Source of the DNA: Pseudomonas fluorescens
GTDB taxonomy: Bacteria > Pseudomonadota > Gammaproteobacteria > Pseudomonadales > Pseudomonadaceae
Assembly (NCBI RefSeq): GCF_018614655.1
Contig: NZ_JAGGOG010000014.1
Span: 62,001-126,000 of the forward strand
Direction: 5' to 3'
Length of the DNA stretch: 64,000 nucleotides
Shown here: piece by piece, positions 9,355 to 20,489 of the stretch
How the letters are laid out: the number at the start of each line of letters is the position of its first letter
Numbering within the stretch: position 1 is the first letter of the stretch
Made by a program: the position numbers and the translations under genes
Notes under the pieces: generated by a model
Told to the model about the DNA's origin: nothing
The model's database searches: none
What the model saw: the letters and a program-made list of their open reading frames with translations, nothing else

Positions 9355-10314
9355 TCAAGCCGCTTCGGGATGCGGCATACCGAGCAATCGGCTGACCTGC
9401 TGCAGATCAGTTTCCCTACGCAGAGCGGTAAACAACTCCACCGCTTGCGGGTAGTTGCGCGTCAGCATCGCCAGCCACTGCTTCAAACGGCCTGGGGCCT
9501 GACGCTCCGTCAACTGCGCGACCGATTGCGTCCAGAACTCCTGGAGCATCGGCTGCATCTGCGCCCAGGTCATCTCCACCACTTCTTCGCCCGCACGGGC
9601 CGCCGCAATCTGCCGGGCCAGGTCGGGGCGAGCCACCAGGCCACGACCGAGCATGATGTCTTCGACACCGCTGATTTCCCGGCAACGCCGCCAATCCTCG
9701 ACACTCCAGATATCACCGTTGGCGAACACCGGCACCTTGACCACGTCCTGCACCCGCGGGATCCACTCCCAATGGGCCGGCGGTTTATAGCCATCGGTCT
9801 TGGTCCGAGCATGAACCACAATATGTGCGGCGCCGCCTTCAGCCAACGCCGTGGCGCAGACCAGTGCACCGTCCGGGCTGTCGAAGCCCAGGCGCATTTT
9901 GGCGGTAACCGGGATATGCGCCGGCACCGCACGGCGAACGTGTTCGACGATCTGGTTGAGCAACTCCGGCTCCTTGAGCAGCACCGCACCGCCTCGGGAT
10001 TTGTTGACGGTCTTGGCCGGGCAGCCGAAGTTCAGGTCGATGACCTCGCTGCCCAGTTCGCAGGCCAGCGCAGCGTTTTCCGCCAGGCATACCGGATCGG
10101 AGCCCAGCAATTGCACACGCAGCGGCACGCCAGCAGCGGTTTTGGCACCGTGCAGCAATTCCGGAGCGAGCTTGTGGAAGTAAGCAGGCGTCAGCAGACG
10201 GTCGTTGACCCGGATGAACTCGGTCACGCACCAATCAATACCGCCCACCTGGGTCAGCACGTCCCGCAGGATGTTGTCGACCAACCCCTCCATGGGCGCC
10301 AAAGCAATTTGCAT
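9355..10314 (-). CDS. dusC: tRNA-dihydrouridine synthase
   Basis: FMN-dependent enzyme that reduces a uridine in tRNA to dihydrouridine; by similarity of its N-terminus and spacing I place it in the DusC group (U16). It is 319 aa. Motifs: [10 protein letters not shown] at the N-terminus, [13 protein letters not shown] with the catalytic Cys, [19 protein letters not shown] and VFANGDIWS, then the C-terminal helical tRNA-binding part ([13 protein letters not shown]). The start ATG 10314 ([10 protein letters not shown]) fits the family; GTG 10323 would add three residues. It is the last gene of a minus-strand set led by the TetR gene. Confidence 0.92.
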   Translation of the reverse strand: MQIALAPMEGLVDNILRDVLTQVGGIDWCVTEFIRVNDRLLTPAYFHKLAPELLHGAKTAAGVPLRVQLLGSDPVCLAENAALACELGSEVIDLNFGCPAKTVNKSRGGAVLLKEPELLNQIVEHVRRAVPAHIPVTAKMRLGFDSPDGALVCATALAEGGAAHIVVHARTKTDGYKPPAHWEWIPRVQDVVKVPVFANGDIWSVEDWRRCREISGVEDIMLGRGLVARPDLARQIAAARAGEEVVEMTWAQMQPMLQEFWTQSVAQLTERQAPGRLKQWLAMLTRNYPQAVELFTALRRETDLQQVSRLLGMPHPEAA

Positions 10315-10381
10315 GGAAAACACTCAACAAAAAACGTGGCGCAGTTTACTGGGTTTCCCACAACAACCGTTAACCCCTGCG

Positions 10382-10813
10382 TCAGATAGGCAACGCCGGG
10401 CCATAACCGTCGATAAACTCCGCCGGCATGCGCTTGGGCTTGCCGGTGGACAGCTCGATACAGACAAAAGTGGTGTGCGCCCGCAGCAAGGTGGCGCCGT
10501 CACTGGGGCGGACCAACTGGAAGCGCCGGGTCATTTTCAGGCGCTGATCCCAGTCGACAATCCACGTCGCCAGTTGCAACTCATCACCCTCATAGCCCGC
10601 CGCCAGGTAGTCGATCTCATGGCGAACCACGGCCATGGCGCGATCCAGGCGCTGGTACTCGGTCAGGTCCAGCCCCAGGCGCTGGGAATGGCGCCAGGCG
10701 CAACGCTCCAGCCAGGAAACATACACCGCGTTGTTGGCGTGACCCAGGCCATCAATATCCTCAGGCGCTACCTGCAGATCGATGATAAACGGCGATGCCA
10801 AATCCCAGCCCAT
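10382..10813 (-). CDS. Acyl-CoA thioesterase (4HBT hotdog family)
   Basis: 143-aa hotdog-fold thioesterase of the YbgC/4-hydroxybenzoyl-CoA type. Motif DIDGLGHANNAVYVSWLERC near residue 24 matches the Asp/His/Asn active-site segment of the family. ATG 10813 (MGWDLASPFIIDLQV) is the start that fits; the open frame further upstream lacks homology. It sits between the alpha/beta hydrolase and dusC on the same strand. The acyl substrate is unknown. Confidence 0.85.
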   Translation of the reverse strand: MGWDLASPFIIDLQVAPEDIDGLGHANNAVYVSWLERCAWRHSQRLGLDLTEYQRLDRAMAVVRHEIDYLAAGYEGDELQLATWIVDWDQRLKMTRRFQLVRPSDGATLLRAHTTFVCIELSTGKPKRMPAEFIDGYGPALPI

Positions 10814-10862
10814 GCTTTGCTCCCGGTCGATTAATGTCGGCGGCAGCAGTGTAACCCAAGGC

Positions 10863-11699
10863 TCAGGCAGTTTGCCGCGCCGGCAGACGAGAACCGGCCA
10901 GCAACGCCAGTACGCCTTCGATGACCCGCGGATCGGCCAAGACCTTCTGGTGGCCACCTTGCTCCAGGCGCATCAGGCGGCTGTCAAACCACGCTTCATG
11001 GATCATTTGGGCGGCTTTGACCGGAACAAACGTGTCGTCTTCGGCGTGTACGATCAGGCCCGGCATGTTCATTTGATAATGGGCCACATCCAGATGCTTG
11101 AGCGGCATCCCCAGGGTAGACTCGACTTGCCGGATAAACGCCGAGCGCGCTCGAGCCGGCAAGCCAACCACGCCGGCAAACCCGCGCAACACATCGAGAA
11201 ACCGCGACGGCGCAGCAATGCTCACCAGCGCCTCGGTGCGCAACCCCAATTGGACAGCCAGCATCGCGCTGGCCCCTCCCATGGAATGGCCGACAACAGC
11301 ATGCAATGGCGGTAACTCGGCAGCAGCTTCCAACATGGCTCGGGCAAACAGCAGCACATGCGCCTCATGCCCGGGCGAGCGGCCATGCGCCGGGCCTTCC
11401 AGGGCAATCACGGAGTAACCGGCGTCCACCAGCGCGGTGATCAGGCTGGCAAACTGCGTCGGACGCCCCTCCCAGCCATGCATCAACAACACCGTCGGGC
11501 CCTGGCCCCAACGCAGGGCCGACAAACCGAAGCGCAAGGTCATACGCTCCGATTGCGCCAGCAGCGGCAACTCCCAATCACGGGGAGGATGGTTGCGGGG
11601 TGTCATAAACACCCGGAGCATCTTGTTGGCCACCGCCTGGGGGGCCAGGCGACCCAAGGTGCCATTGACGCCACGAACCCATTTAAGCGCGCTCATCAT
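10863..11699 (-). CDS. Alpha/beta hydrolase
   Basis: 278-aa hydrolase. LLMHGWEGRPTQFASL carries the oxyanion-hole HG segment near residue 70, VVGHSMGGASAML holds the nucleophile elbow GHSMG near residue 137, EDDTFVPVKAA carries the Asp and EQGGHQKVL the His. The catalytic triad is therefore complete. The substrate is unknown. It starts MMSALKWVRG and lies 25 bp after the TetR gene, so it is probably co-transcribed with and controlled by that repressor. Confidence 0.88.
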   Translation of the reverse strand: MMSALKWVRGVNGTLGRLAPQAVANKMLRVFMTPRNHPPRDWELPLLAQSERMTLRFGLSALRWGQGPTVLLMHGWEGRPTQFASLITALVDAGYSVIALEGPAHGRSPGHEAHVLLFARAMLEAAAELPPLHAVVGHSMGGASAMLAVQLGLRTEALVSIAAPSRFLDVLRGFAGVVGLPARARSAFIRQVESTLGMPLKHLDVAHYQMNMPGLIVHAEDDTFVPVKAAQMIHEAWFDSRLMRLEQGGHQKVLADPRVIEGVLALLAGSRLPARQTA

Positions 11700-11724
11700 T
11701 CACTCCCAAGGCCCAAGGCCGTCC

Positions 11725-12264
11725 TCAGCGCACTGCCGACTTGGCCGCGCGCAACATGCGATCCGACAATTCTCCCGGCCCAAGGGCACGGGCCAACGCC
11801 AAACCACCGACCATCAATGCCATGTCCGCCAAGGCCTTGTCGGTGTCTTCAGGACTGGCGGCCAACTGGGCGGCCATCAGTTCGACGTGCTCGTTGAGCA
11901 CCCGCCGAAAGTCGTCCGGCAAGCGGCCCATCTCCCCCACCGTGGCGGGAATCGGACAGGCTTGGGCGGTGGAGTCACGGTGCTTACGTGACAGGTAGAA
12001 CGCCGCCACCAGGGCACGTCGCTCTTCACCTGTCAGCTCGGCGTCCATGTCGTCGATGGAGGCACGACGCTGGGCCAGCAATTGATTGAAGGCCTCCAGC
12101 ATCAACGCATCCTTGCTTTCGAAATGGGCATAGAAGCCGCCAACGGTCAGCCCCGCCGCACCCATTACTTCGCCCACGCTGGGCTCGGCCGGGCCGCGCT
12201 GGACCAGCGCGGCACTGGCGGCCTGAAGAATGCGTTCACGGGTTTGCGCTTTTTTATCGTTCAT
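11725..12264 (-). CDS. TetR/AcrR-family regulator
   Basis: 179-aa regulator with an N-terminal HTH (VGEVMGAAGLTVGGFYAHFE, about residues 26-45) and a helical ligand-binding C-terminus with a PIPATVGEMGRLPDDFR segment seen in one TetR subgroup. It starts MNDKKAQTRERILQAASAAL. It heads the hydrolase-thioesterase-dusC series. A palindrome 20 bp upstream is a likely autoregulatory site. Confidence 0.9.
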   Translation of the reverse strand: MNDKKAQTRERILQAASAALVQRGPAEPSVGEVMGAAGLTVGGFYAHFESKDALMLEAFNQLLAQRRASIDDMDAELTGEERRALVAAFYLSRKHRDSTAQACPIPATVGEMGRLPDDFRRVLNEHVELMAAQLAASPEDTDKALADMALMVGGLALARALGPGELSDRMLRAAKSAVR

Positions 12265-12283
12265 CGCTGCCTCCGAATATTAC

Positions 12284-12299
12284 GAATAAAATATTATTC
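12284..12299. promoter_or_regulatory. Putative TetR operator
   Basis: GAATAA-AATA-TTATTC, a perfect 6-bp inverted repeat in a very AT-rich block directly upstream of the TetR start codon. Size and position fit autoregulation; binding is inferred. Confidence 0.45.
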
Positions 12300-12383
12300 T
12301 CATCATAATACTTAGCAAGTCATTGAGGTGACCATTGGTCAGAAGAATTATCAAGGAGAGAGGGAATTGGCAAACGCCAGACA

Positions 12384-12417
12384 AACAAAAGGGCCATTCA
12401 ATAATTGAATGACCCTT
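12384..12417 (-). terminator. Terminator of the tRNA operon
   Basis: On the minus strand, a stem of about 13 bp made from 12389-12402 and 12404-12417 (one mismatch) is followed by TTTTGTTTGT. It lies just downstream of the last tRNA-Glu gene in the tRNA direction. Confidence 0.75.
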
Positions 12418-12441
12418 AAAATCCCGCAGAGCGGGTAATCG

Positions 12442-12517
12442 TGGCGTCCCCTAGGGGACTCGAACCCCTGTTACCGCCGTGAAAGGGCGGTGTCCTAGGC
12501 CACTAGACGAAGGGGAC
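12442..12517 (-). tRNA. tRNA-Glu (TTC), copy 2
   Basis: 76 nt with encoded CCA. The 5' GTCCCCT pairs with AGGGGAC at the 3' end; the anticodon loop CTTTCAC gives TTC; the T-loop GGTTCGAGTC is intact. It is last in a Glu/Ala tandem array on the minus strand and identical to the copy at 12723-12798. Confidence 0.96.
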
Positions 12518-12596
12518 ACAAACCTTCTATACAACGTGATCAGGCTGAGTCTGATCGAATTCAAGGACGGTGTGGCCAGACCTTGAACCTGTAAAT

Positions 12597-12672
<76 letters not shown>

Positions 12673-12722
12673 GGATTTTTCGCCTCTCGGCGCAGCAGAC
12701 CTTGCGAGCTGCTTGTTGAAAC

Positions 12723-12798
12723 TGGCGTCCCCTAGGGGACTCGAACCCCTGTTACCGCCGTGAAAGGGCGGTGTCCTAGGCCACTAGACGAAGGGGAC
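12723..12798 (-). tRNA. tRNA-Glu (TTC), copy 1
   Basis: Exact second copy of the tRNA-Glu at 12442-12517, offset 281 bp, with encoded CCA and anticodon TTC. Confidence 0.96.
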
Positions 12799-12877
12799 AC
12801 AAACCTTCTATACAACGTGATCAGGCTGAGTCTGATCGAATTCAAGGACGGTGTGGCCAGACCTTGAACCTGTAAAT

Positions 12878-12953
<76 letters not shown>

Positions 12954-13060
12954 TCGTCGGTGAGGACGGGGCGAATCTTAATGGCGCTTTGGAAAGCTGT
13001 CAAATTTATTTTCAACAATTTCCAAAATTTTTTGCCGACATAACAATCACTTACCGATCA

Positions 13061-13080
13061 AACCCCGGAAAACCGGGGTT
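13061..13080 (-). terminator. Hairpin downstream of gltX
   Basis: AACCCCGG-AAAA-CCGGGGTT, a perfect 8-bp stem 20 bp beyond the gltX stop. The T tract after it is weak, so termination is likely but not certain. Confidence 0.6.
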
Positions 13081-13100
13081 TAATCGTTACAACCGCTTAC

Positions 13101-14582
13101 TCAGGCGATAGCGCCCAACAGCTTTTCCCATTCCTTGTTTTCTTTCTTCGACACACCACCAAGCAAATCAAGGGCTTGGCGCAGACGGAAACGGGTCAGG
13201 TCCGGGCCGAGGATTTCCATCGCATCGAGCACCGACACCGAACTGGCTTGCCCGGTGATCGCGGCAAACATCAGTGGCATGGCATCGCGCAGCTTCAGCT
13301 CGAGGGACTCGACCACCGCCTGGATAGTCGTGGTAATCGCATCCTTCTCCCACTGACGCAGGCTTTCCAGCTTCCACAGGATCAACTGCATCAACTGACG
13401 AACCTGATCACCCGAGAGTTTCTTGGACTCGAACAGCTTGGCATCCGGGCTCACGCCGCCGGCAAAGAAGAACCCGGCCAACGGTGCGATCTGGCTGAAG
13501 GTTTCCACCCTGCCCTGCACGTGTGGTGCGATCTTCATCATGTACTCGGGGTTCAACGCCCATTGCTGCACACGGCTGGCGAACTCTTCCACCGGCAAGT
13601 CGCGCAGCCACTGGCCGTTGAGCCAGGACAGTTTCTCGACGTCGAAGATCGGGCCGCCCAGGGAGACACGGGACAGGTCGAAATTATCGACCATTTCCTG
13701 CAGCGAGAACTTCTCGCGCTCGTCCGGCATCGACCAACCCATGCGGCCCAGGTAGTTGAGCATCGCTTCCGGCATGAAGCCCATGCGCTCGTAGAAAGTC
13801 ACCGAGGTCGGGTTCTTGCGCTTGGACAGCTTGCTCTTGTCCGGGTTACGCAGCAGCGGCATGTAGCACAGTTGCGGTTGCTCCCAGCCGAAGTATTCGT
13901 AGAGCAGGATCAGTTTCGGCGCCGATGGCAGCCACTCTTCGCCACGCAGCACGTGGGTGATGCCCATCAGGTGGTCGTCGACCACGTTGGCCAGGAAGTA
14001 CGTCGGCAGGCCGTCGGTCTTCATCAGCACTTGCATGTCCATGCGATCCCACGGGATCTCGACATCGCCACGCAGCATGTCCGGTACCACGCAGACGCCT
14101 TCACTCGGCACCTTCATGCGGATCACGTGCGGCTCGCCAGCGGCCAGGCGGCTGGCTACTTCTTCCTTGGACAGCAGCAGTGCACGGCCGTCGTAGCGCG
14201 GGGTTTCGCCCCGGGCCATTTGTTCGGCGCGCATCTGGTCCAGTTCCTCGCTGGTGCAGAAGCACGGGAAGGCATGACCCATGTCGACCAACTGCTGGGT
14301 GTATTTTTTGTAGATCTCGCTGCGCTCACTCTGCCGGTACGGGCCATGCGGGCCACCGACGTCCGGGCCTTCAGCCCAGGTGATACCCAGCCAGCGCAAG
14401 GCATCGAAAATCTGCTGCTCGGACTCGCGGGTCGAACGCAATTGATCGGTGTCTTCAATCCGCAGGATGAATTCACCGCCATGCTGCTTGGCAAAGCAGT
14501 AGTTGAACAAAGCGATGTAAGCAGTACCAACGTGGGGATCCCCAGTGGGCGATGGCGCGATGCGCGTGCGGACGGTGGTCAT
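13101..14582 (-). CDS. gltX: Glutamyl-tRNA synthetase
   Basis: Charges tRNA-Glu with glutamate in the cytosol. It is 493 aa, the usual length. The class I signature is [14 protein letters not shown] near residue 8 and the KMSKS-type loop is KLSKRKN near residue 255. ATG 14582 ([16 protein letters not shown]) is the correct start; a longer frame to 14705 lacks homology. It lies upstream of, and in the same direction as, the two tRNA-Glu genes that encode its substrate. Confidence 0.97.
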   Translation of the reverse strand: MTTVRTRIAPSPTGDPHVGTAYIALFNYCFAKQHGGEFILRIEDTDQLRSTRESEQQIFDALRWLGITWAEGPDVGGPHGPYRQSERSEIYKKYTQQLVDMGHAFPCFCTSEELDQMRAEQMARGETPRYDGRALLLSKEEVASRLAAGEPHVIRMKVPSEGVCVVPDMLRGDVEIPWDRMDMQVLMKTDGLPTYFLANVVDDHLMGITHVLRGEEWLPSAPKLILLYEYFGWEQPQLCYMPLLRNPDKSKLSKRKNPTSVTFYERMGFMPEAMLNYLGRMGWSMPDEREKFSLQEMVDNFDLSRVSLGGPIFDVEKLSWLNGQWLRDLPVEEFASRVQQWALNPEYMMKIAPHVQGRVETFSQIAPLAGFFFAGGVSPDAKLFESKKLSGDQVRQLMQLILWKLESLRQWEKDAITTTIQAVVESLELKLRDAMPLMFAAITGQASSVSVLDAMEILGPDLTRFRLRQALDLLGGVSKKENKEWEKLLGAIA

Positions 14583-14654
14583 GGCAAGTCTCGAATGGGC
14601 AATAAAACTGAAATTGAAACAAGGGGCGAATGGTAACAGCCCCGAGCTCCATAT

Positions 14655-14768
14655 TGTAGGAGCAGGGGGACGCCTAGTGCTTGCTCGCGAAGCACGCAAG
14701 GGCACTGTGCTTAACCAGAATGCCCGCGCAATCGTTGACGTTTTTCGCGAACAAGCTCATGCCTGCAA
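14655..14768. repeat. Degenerate REP pair between gltX and uvrB
   Basis: It contains GTAGGAGC and GCTTGCTCGCGAAGC on one side, and TTCGCGAACAAGCTC followed by GCCTGCA on the other, in inverted orientation. This matches, imperfectly, the GTAGGAGCGAGCTTGCTCGCGAA-type REP of fluorescent pseudomonads. Confidence 0.55.
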
Positions 14769-14787
14769 AGGGCAAGGAGCAATCGGA

Positions 14788-16803
<2,016 letters not shown>

Positions 16804-17148
16804 AACGTACCTCTGAAGTCACCCCTGGCCGGTAAAAACCGGCGGGGACAAAAAAGACCGCGACCCGCGACTTCTCAGTGCAGGTTGCAGGAAAAAACCA
16901 TGATAGCTGTAGAAGTGGTGGCGAATGTGACGGGTTTCAAGGCAAACGTCCTACATGCCGTGGGTCATCAATGTTGCAATAAGACTAACGGTCGAAAAAT
17001 AAACCGAAAAACTTGGCCGAAAAGCCGTTTCCGCTGTCGCCGCGAGCGGTGATGGCCTCTATACTAGCTCCCCGTTTGTGCACCGCTCTAGTGCATTCGG
17101 CTGGAGCGCGACACGTCCCTCCTTTCCCCACTCAGAGCCGCCGCAAAA
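16804..17148. promoter_or_regulatory. uvrB / aminotransferase divergent intergenic region
   Basis: 345 bp without a gene. A TATACT at 17060-17065 is a possible -10 for the aminotransferase gene. No LexA-like CTGT-N8-ACAG palindrome was seen upstream of uvrB. Nothing else is recognisable. Confidence 0.35.
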
Positions 17149-18345
17149 ATGAGCCTGTTCTCCGCTGTCGAAATGGCACCACGCGATCCAATCCTGGGCC
17201 TCAACGAAGCATTCAACGCCGATACCCGGACCACCAAGGTGAACCTTGGCGTAGGCGTTTACTGCAACGAGGAGGGGAAAATTCCACTCTTGCGTGCCGT
17301 TGCCGAAGCGGAAGCCATTCGCGTGGCGCAACACGCCGCCCGTGGCTACTTGCCGATCGACGGTATCGTTGCCTACGACCAGGCTGTGCAAAAGCTGCTG
17401 TTTGGCAATGACTCGCCGCTGATCAGCTCCGGCCGCGTCATCACCGCCCAGGCCGTCGGCGGTACCGGCGCATTGAAAATCGGTGCCGACTTCCTCAAGC
17501 AACTGCTGCCTGACGCCGTCGTCGCCATCAGCGACCCAAGCTGGGAAAATCACCGCGCACTGTTCGAAACGGCCGGCTTCCCGGTGCAGAACTATCGCTA
17601 CTACGACGCCGCCACCCACGACGTGAACCGTACCGGCTTGCTGGAAGACCTCAACGCCCTGCCGCCACAGTCCATCGTTGTGCTGCACGCCTGCTGCCAC
17701 AACCCGACAGGCGTCGACCTGAGCCCGGCTGACTGGAAACAAGTGCTGGACGTGGTCAAGGCGAAAAACCTGGTGCCGTTCCTCGACATGGCCTACCAGG
17801 GCTTTGGCGACGGCATCGACGAAGACGCCGCTGCGGTGCGCCTGTTCGCCGAATCGGGCCTGACCTTCTTTGTGTCCAGCTCGTTCTCCAAGTCGTTCTC
17901 GCTGTACGGCGAGCGCGTCGGCGCACTGTCCATCGTCACCGACTCGAAAGAAGAAAGCGCGCGCATCCTGTCCCAGGTCAAACGCGTGATCCGCACCAAC
18001 TACTCCAACCCGCCGACCCACGGCGCGGCGATTGTGGCAGCGGTATTGAACAACCCTGAGCTGCGCGCCCAGTGGGAAGCCGAACTGGCCGAAATGCGCC
18101 TGCGCATTCGCGGCATGCGCGAGCAGATGGTGGCCGAACTGGCCAAGGCTGCTCCGGGCCACGACTTCAGCTTCGTCGGCCGCCAGCGTGGGATGTTCTC
18201 CTACTCCGGCCTGACCGTTGAACAAGTCACCCGCCTGCGCAGCGAGTTTGGTATCTACGCACTGGACACTGGCCGCATCTGCGTGGCCGCGTTGAACCAG
18301 GCGAACATCGGTGCCGTGACCAAGGCCATCGTTCAGGTGCTGTAA
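17149..18345 (+). CDS. Aromatic/aspartate aminotransferase (class I)
   Basis: PLP-dependent aminotransferase of the AspC/TyrB type, 398 aa. It transfers amino groups between aspartate or aromatic amino acids and 2-oxoglutarate. N-terminus MSLFSAVEMAPRDPILGLNE; substrate-binding YLPIDG; the PLP lysine is in SSSFSKSFSLYGERVG (about residue 248); the terminal arginine region is NFAGRQRGMF-like (FVGRQRGMFSYSGLT). Pseudomonas genomes carry this gene next to uvrB. A strong terminator follows. Confidence 0.93.
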   Translation: MSLFSAVEMAPRDPILGLNEAFNADTRTTKVNLGVGVYCNEEGKIPLLRAVAEAEAIRVAQHAARGYLPIDGIVAYDQAVQKLLFGNDSPLISSGRVITAQAVGGTGALKIGADFLKQLLPDAVVAISDPSWENHRALFETAGFPVQNYRYYDAATHDVNRTGLLEDLNALPPQSIVVLHACCHNPTGVDLSPADWKQVLDVVKAKNLVPFLDMAYQGFGDGIDEDAAAVRLFAESGLTFFVSSSFSKSFSLYGERVGALSIVTDSKEESARILSQVKRVIRTNYSNPPTHGAAIVAAVLNNPELRAQWEAELAEMRLRIRGMREQMVAELAKAAPGHDFSFVGRQRGMFSYSGLTVEQVTRLRSEFGIYALDTGRICVAALNQANIGAVTKAIVQVL

Positions 18346-18361
18346 GCCTGAGCGTGATGTG

Positions 18362-18394
18362 AAAAAGGGGAAGCCAAAATGGCTTCCCCTTTTT
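18362..18394 (+). terminator. Rho-independent terminator of the aminotransferase gene
   Basis: Perfect 14-bp stem: AAAAAGGGGAAGCC (18362-18375), loop AAAAT, GGCTTCCCCTTTTT (18381-18394). It lies 17 bp after the stop. Confidence 0.92.
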
Positions 18395-18413
18395 CATGCC
18401 CTGCTCAACATTC

Positions 18414-18449
18414 TGTAGCCGCTGCCGAGGCACGAGGCTGCTACGCGGA
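18414..18449. repeat. Single REP element
   Basis: TGTAGCCGCTGCCGAGGCAC followed by GAGGCTGCTACGCGG. It has the same core as the paired elements at 18968-19083 and 26969-27083, but without an inverted partner. Confidence 0.75.
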
Positions 18450-18513
18450 TATAGAGCTTTGAGCCTATAGCCCCTAGACTGAACCACAACTGCCCCTTTG
18501 CTGTGAGAACCCC

Positions 18514-18723
18514 ATGAGAAACGACGACCTGGACCTGCGTGCCGACCGCGACGAACTGGACCACTTCACCCCTCGCGCCCCTCAAGCCAAGCGCCAGAAA
18601 AGCCTAGTGCTGCAAGTCGCCCTCGGCGTCTTCCTCGGCGGCTTGGCGTTGTGGCTGGTGCAACTCGGCGCCGGCGCCCTGATCGCCAAGCTGGCCATGG
18701 GCACCCTGCAGTTCGGCGGCTGA
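18514..18723 (+). CDS. Small single-pass membrane protein
   Basis: 69 aa, MRNDDLDLRADRDELDHF at the N-terminus, then a basic stretch and one hydrophobic segment (about residues 31-56, VALGVFLGGLALWLVQLGAG). It is probably an inner-membrane protein with a cytosolic acidic N-terminus. No function is known to me; short proteins of this form recur in Pseudomonas. Confidence 0.7.
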   Translation: MRNDDLDLRADRDELDHFTPRAPQAKRQKSLVLQVALGVFLGGLALWLVQLGAGALIAKLAMGTLQFGG

Positions 18724-18775
18724 TCAATCAATTTAAACTGACACTATTCAAACAGTTACCCGTTGAGCAGACACA

Positions 18776-18934
18776 ATGAACCGCCGTAAAAAAATCAAGC
18801 AGCTCTTAAAGGCTCACGCCAAAAAGGCCAGTGCCAAATTGGCACCGGCCAGCAAGGATAAATACATCAGCAAAGCTGACCGACTGAAGCTGGAAGCTGA
18901 ACCCACTCAGGACCAGCCCTTTCAAGGTCTTTGA
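18776..18934 (+). CDS. DUF2986 family small basic protein
   Basis: 52 aa: MNRRKKIKQLLKAHAKKASA, then KYISKADRLKLEAE. The pattern RRKKI...KKA.AKL...KYISKADR is that of DUF2986, of unknown function. Strongly basic N-terminal half, predicted soluble. Confidence 0.85.
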   Translation: MNRRKKIKQLLKAHAKKASAKLAPASKDKYISKADRLKLEAEPTQDQPFQGL

Positions 18935-18967
18935 AAAAATAGGCCCATCAAGAGCGAGCACTGACCC

Positions 18968-19083
18968 TGTAGCCGCTGCCGAGGCACGAGGCTGCGATGC
19001 GGGCCGCAGGACCGCCGCCGAGGGCCGCTACGTCGGAATGCCGCCCAGCCCCATCACAGCCTCGTGCCTCGGCAGCGGCTAAA
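18968..19083. repeat. REPIN: inverted REP pair
   Basis: TGTAGCCGCTGCCGAGGCAC at the left and GTGCCTCGGCAGCGGCTA at the right, about 60 bp apart and inverted. Same family as 18414-18449 and 26969-27083. Confidence 0.88.
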
Positions 19084-19203
19084 GGTTCGGTACTAGCCGT
19101 AAGGCTGTTCTTCAAAGGCCTTGAAAGCGCTGCCACTCAGGACGAAAGCACTTCCTCCGAGAGCTGATCCACCCTCCGCGCCTCGATACGAGCCGTGATC
19201 CAC

Positions 19204-19320
19204 TCACGGCTGTAGGCAAGCACGCCGCTCAGCCAAGTCGAGTGTGTCGTCCCTCAGCGGGTCCAACTCACCGACAAACATCAGCGCAGACGGTAAACCG
19301 GCAAAGTCGCTATGTTGCTT
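19204..19320 (-). pseudogene. Remnant of an alpha/beta-hydrolase (acetyl-esterase type)
   Basis: The minus-strand frame reads SDFAGLPSALMFVGELDPLR then DDTLDLAER and runs to a stop at 19204. The pattern GLP.AL..VGELDPLRD is characteristic of the hormone-sensitive-lipase/acetyl-esterase group just before the catalytic Asp. No start, nucleophile elbow or His region is present, so this is a fragment only. A second open frame (LAYSREWITARIEARR) overlaps to the left and is not recognised. Confidence 0.4.
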
Positions 19321-19490
19321 CGCTTGGGTAAGAAATCAGGCATTTTGAAAGACCGTAGCACCTTGCTCCATTGCCTACGCTTGCGTCAGAATCCGCCGGC
19401 TTGTGCGCTTGGGTGGGGGTCTCTAAGGTTGTTCGGTCGCTGAAAACTCAGTGATCGGGTTTAGTAGCCCTGGCTTGAATACTTAAGTGC
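19321..19490. other. Non-coding remainder of the remnant region
   Basis: No gene is recognisable in this stretch, which runs from the esterase remnant to the DUF6124 leader; with the REPIN and the remnant it fills the roughly 720-bp gap after the DUF2986 gene. Confidence 0.3.
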
Positions 19491-19655
19491 ATGAACTTCA
19501 TCTTCCAGACGTCCTGTCTGTGCTTGATGGTGGCTGTGCGTAGGGCGCTTTCGGGCGCGCCGGCTTTAGGTATTCACCGGTCTACTAACCTGCGCACAGC
19601 TGCCACCCTTTCGTTTAGTAGCGATGAGGTGGTGGCCCGACTCAGGAATACTTAT
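19491..19655 (+). promoter_or_regulatory. In-frame leader upstream of the DUF6124 gene
   Basis: This 165-bp stretch is open in the same frame as the gene that follows (from ATG 19491, with SGAPALGIHRSTNLRTAATL near its middle). The family N-terminus starts only at 19656. It may be an untranslated leader or a translated extension; it has no stop codon in frame. Confidence 0.35.
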
Positions 19656-19988
19656 ATGTTTAAAGTCACACCCAACCCTCCAAACACCCCGGATCCAAAA
19701 CTCCACCAGGCTGCCCAGCGCGCCATTGATCACTACCTCAATACCGGCACTGATACCGAGACAGTCCCAAAGACAACCGCCCTTTTTAGCGTCACCTCCG
19801 GCGCCAGCAACGAAACCCTGATCGCCAACACCTACGAAACCACCTCCTCCATCAGCGCCCTGCTGCTCGACCTATCCGACGAACTGACCGGCAAAGACCG
19901 CGACGTCGCGCTGGCCATTCACCAACTGAGCGAATTGAGCGTATTGCTGATCGGCAAACTGATGGACCGCGAAACACCATGCAGCTAA
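19656..19988 (+). CDS. DUF6124 (formerly DUF3077) family protein
   Basis: 110 aa, starting MFKVTPNPPNTPDP, the typical N-terminus of this Pseudomonas family, which occurs in several paralogues per genome. The middle SGASNETLIANTYETTSSIS and the C-terminal helix LAIHQLSELSVLLIGKLMDR match the family. Function unknown, predicted soluble and helical. The start at 19656 is preferred over the in-frame ATG 19491. Confidence 0.85.
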   Translation: MFKVTPNPPNTPDPKLHQAAQRAIDHYLNTGTDTETVPKTTALFSVTSGASNETLIANTYETTSSISALLLDLSDELTGKDRDVALAIHQLSELSVLLIGKLMDRETPCS

Positions 19989-20010
19989 AGCCCAACGCGG
20001 TCCTGCGGGA

Positions 20011-20244
20011 CTAACCCTTCAACTCACTCAACCGATGACTCGCCGCGTCGTCGTAAGCCACATACAACGACTCGGCGATTTGGCTTTTGATGGCCTTGGC
20101 GCTTTCCAGGCCCAACACAAAACCCTCGGCCTTGCCGCCAGCGCGGTTCAGGTCTTCTTTCGTGTCAGCACCGGTGATGGCGTCGAGGAGCTTGATGGCG
20201 TGAGGGCCTACACCTTTGGGGAGGCTGATTTGGTCGATGCTCAT
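20011..20244 (-). CDS. Small hypothetical protein
   Basis: 77 aa, MSIDQISLPKGVGPHAIKLL at the N-terminus, helical and charged, no membrane segment. AAGG precedes ATG 20244 by eight bases. Not recognised beyond similarity to short Pseudomonas hypotheticals. It is convergent with the DUF6124 gene. Confidence 0.6.
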   Translation of the reverse strand: MSIDQISLPKGVGPHAIKLLDAITGADTKEDLNRAGGKAEGFVLGLESAKAIKSQIAESLYVAYDDAASHRLSELKG

Positions 20245-20489
20245 GTGCGATACCTTGGGAAATTGAAGTCGGTAGCGCGTGAAACCACTGCCGGGGTGGC
20301 ATGGTAGACCAGCGTGGAGATTAAAGGGCTGGTTTCGGCCCAGAGTGCGTTTTTACACACTCGGGGCCAGAAGCGGACGCTAGCTAGAGGGCATCTCGGC
20401 CTAAGTAGTCTTTATCTGCCGGGTTTTCAATCGCTTCGCGTCCTAGTCGCCATGCAGTTGGGTGGTGCCTTCAGCGAAAGCGACCTTAA

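Noticed and set aside
13176..14636. Long plus-strand ORF antisense to gltX
   Set aside because: Shadow of gltX; composition biased and no motifs.
17059..18225. Minus-strand ORF over the aminotransferase
   Set aside because: Shadow of a well-supported gene.
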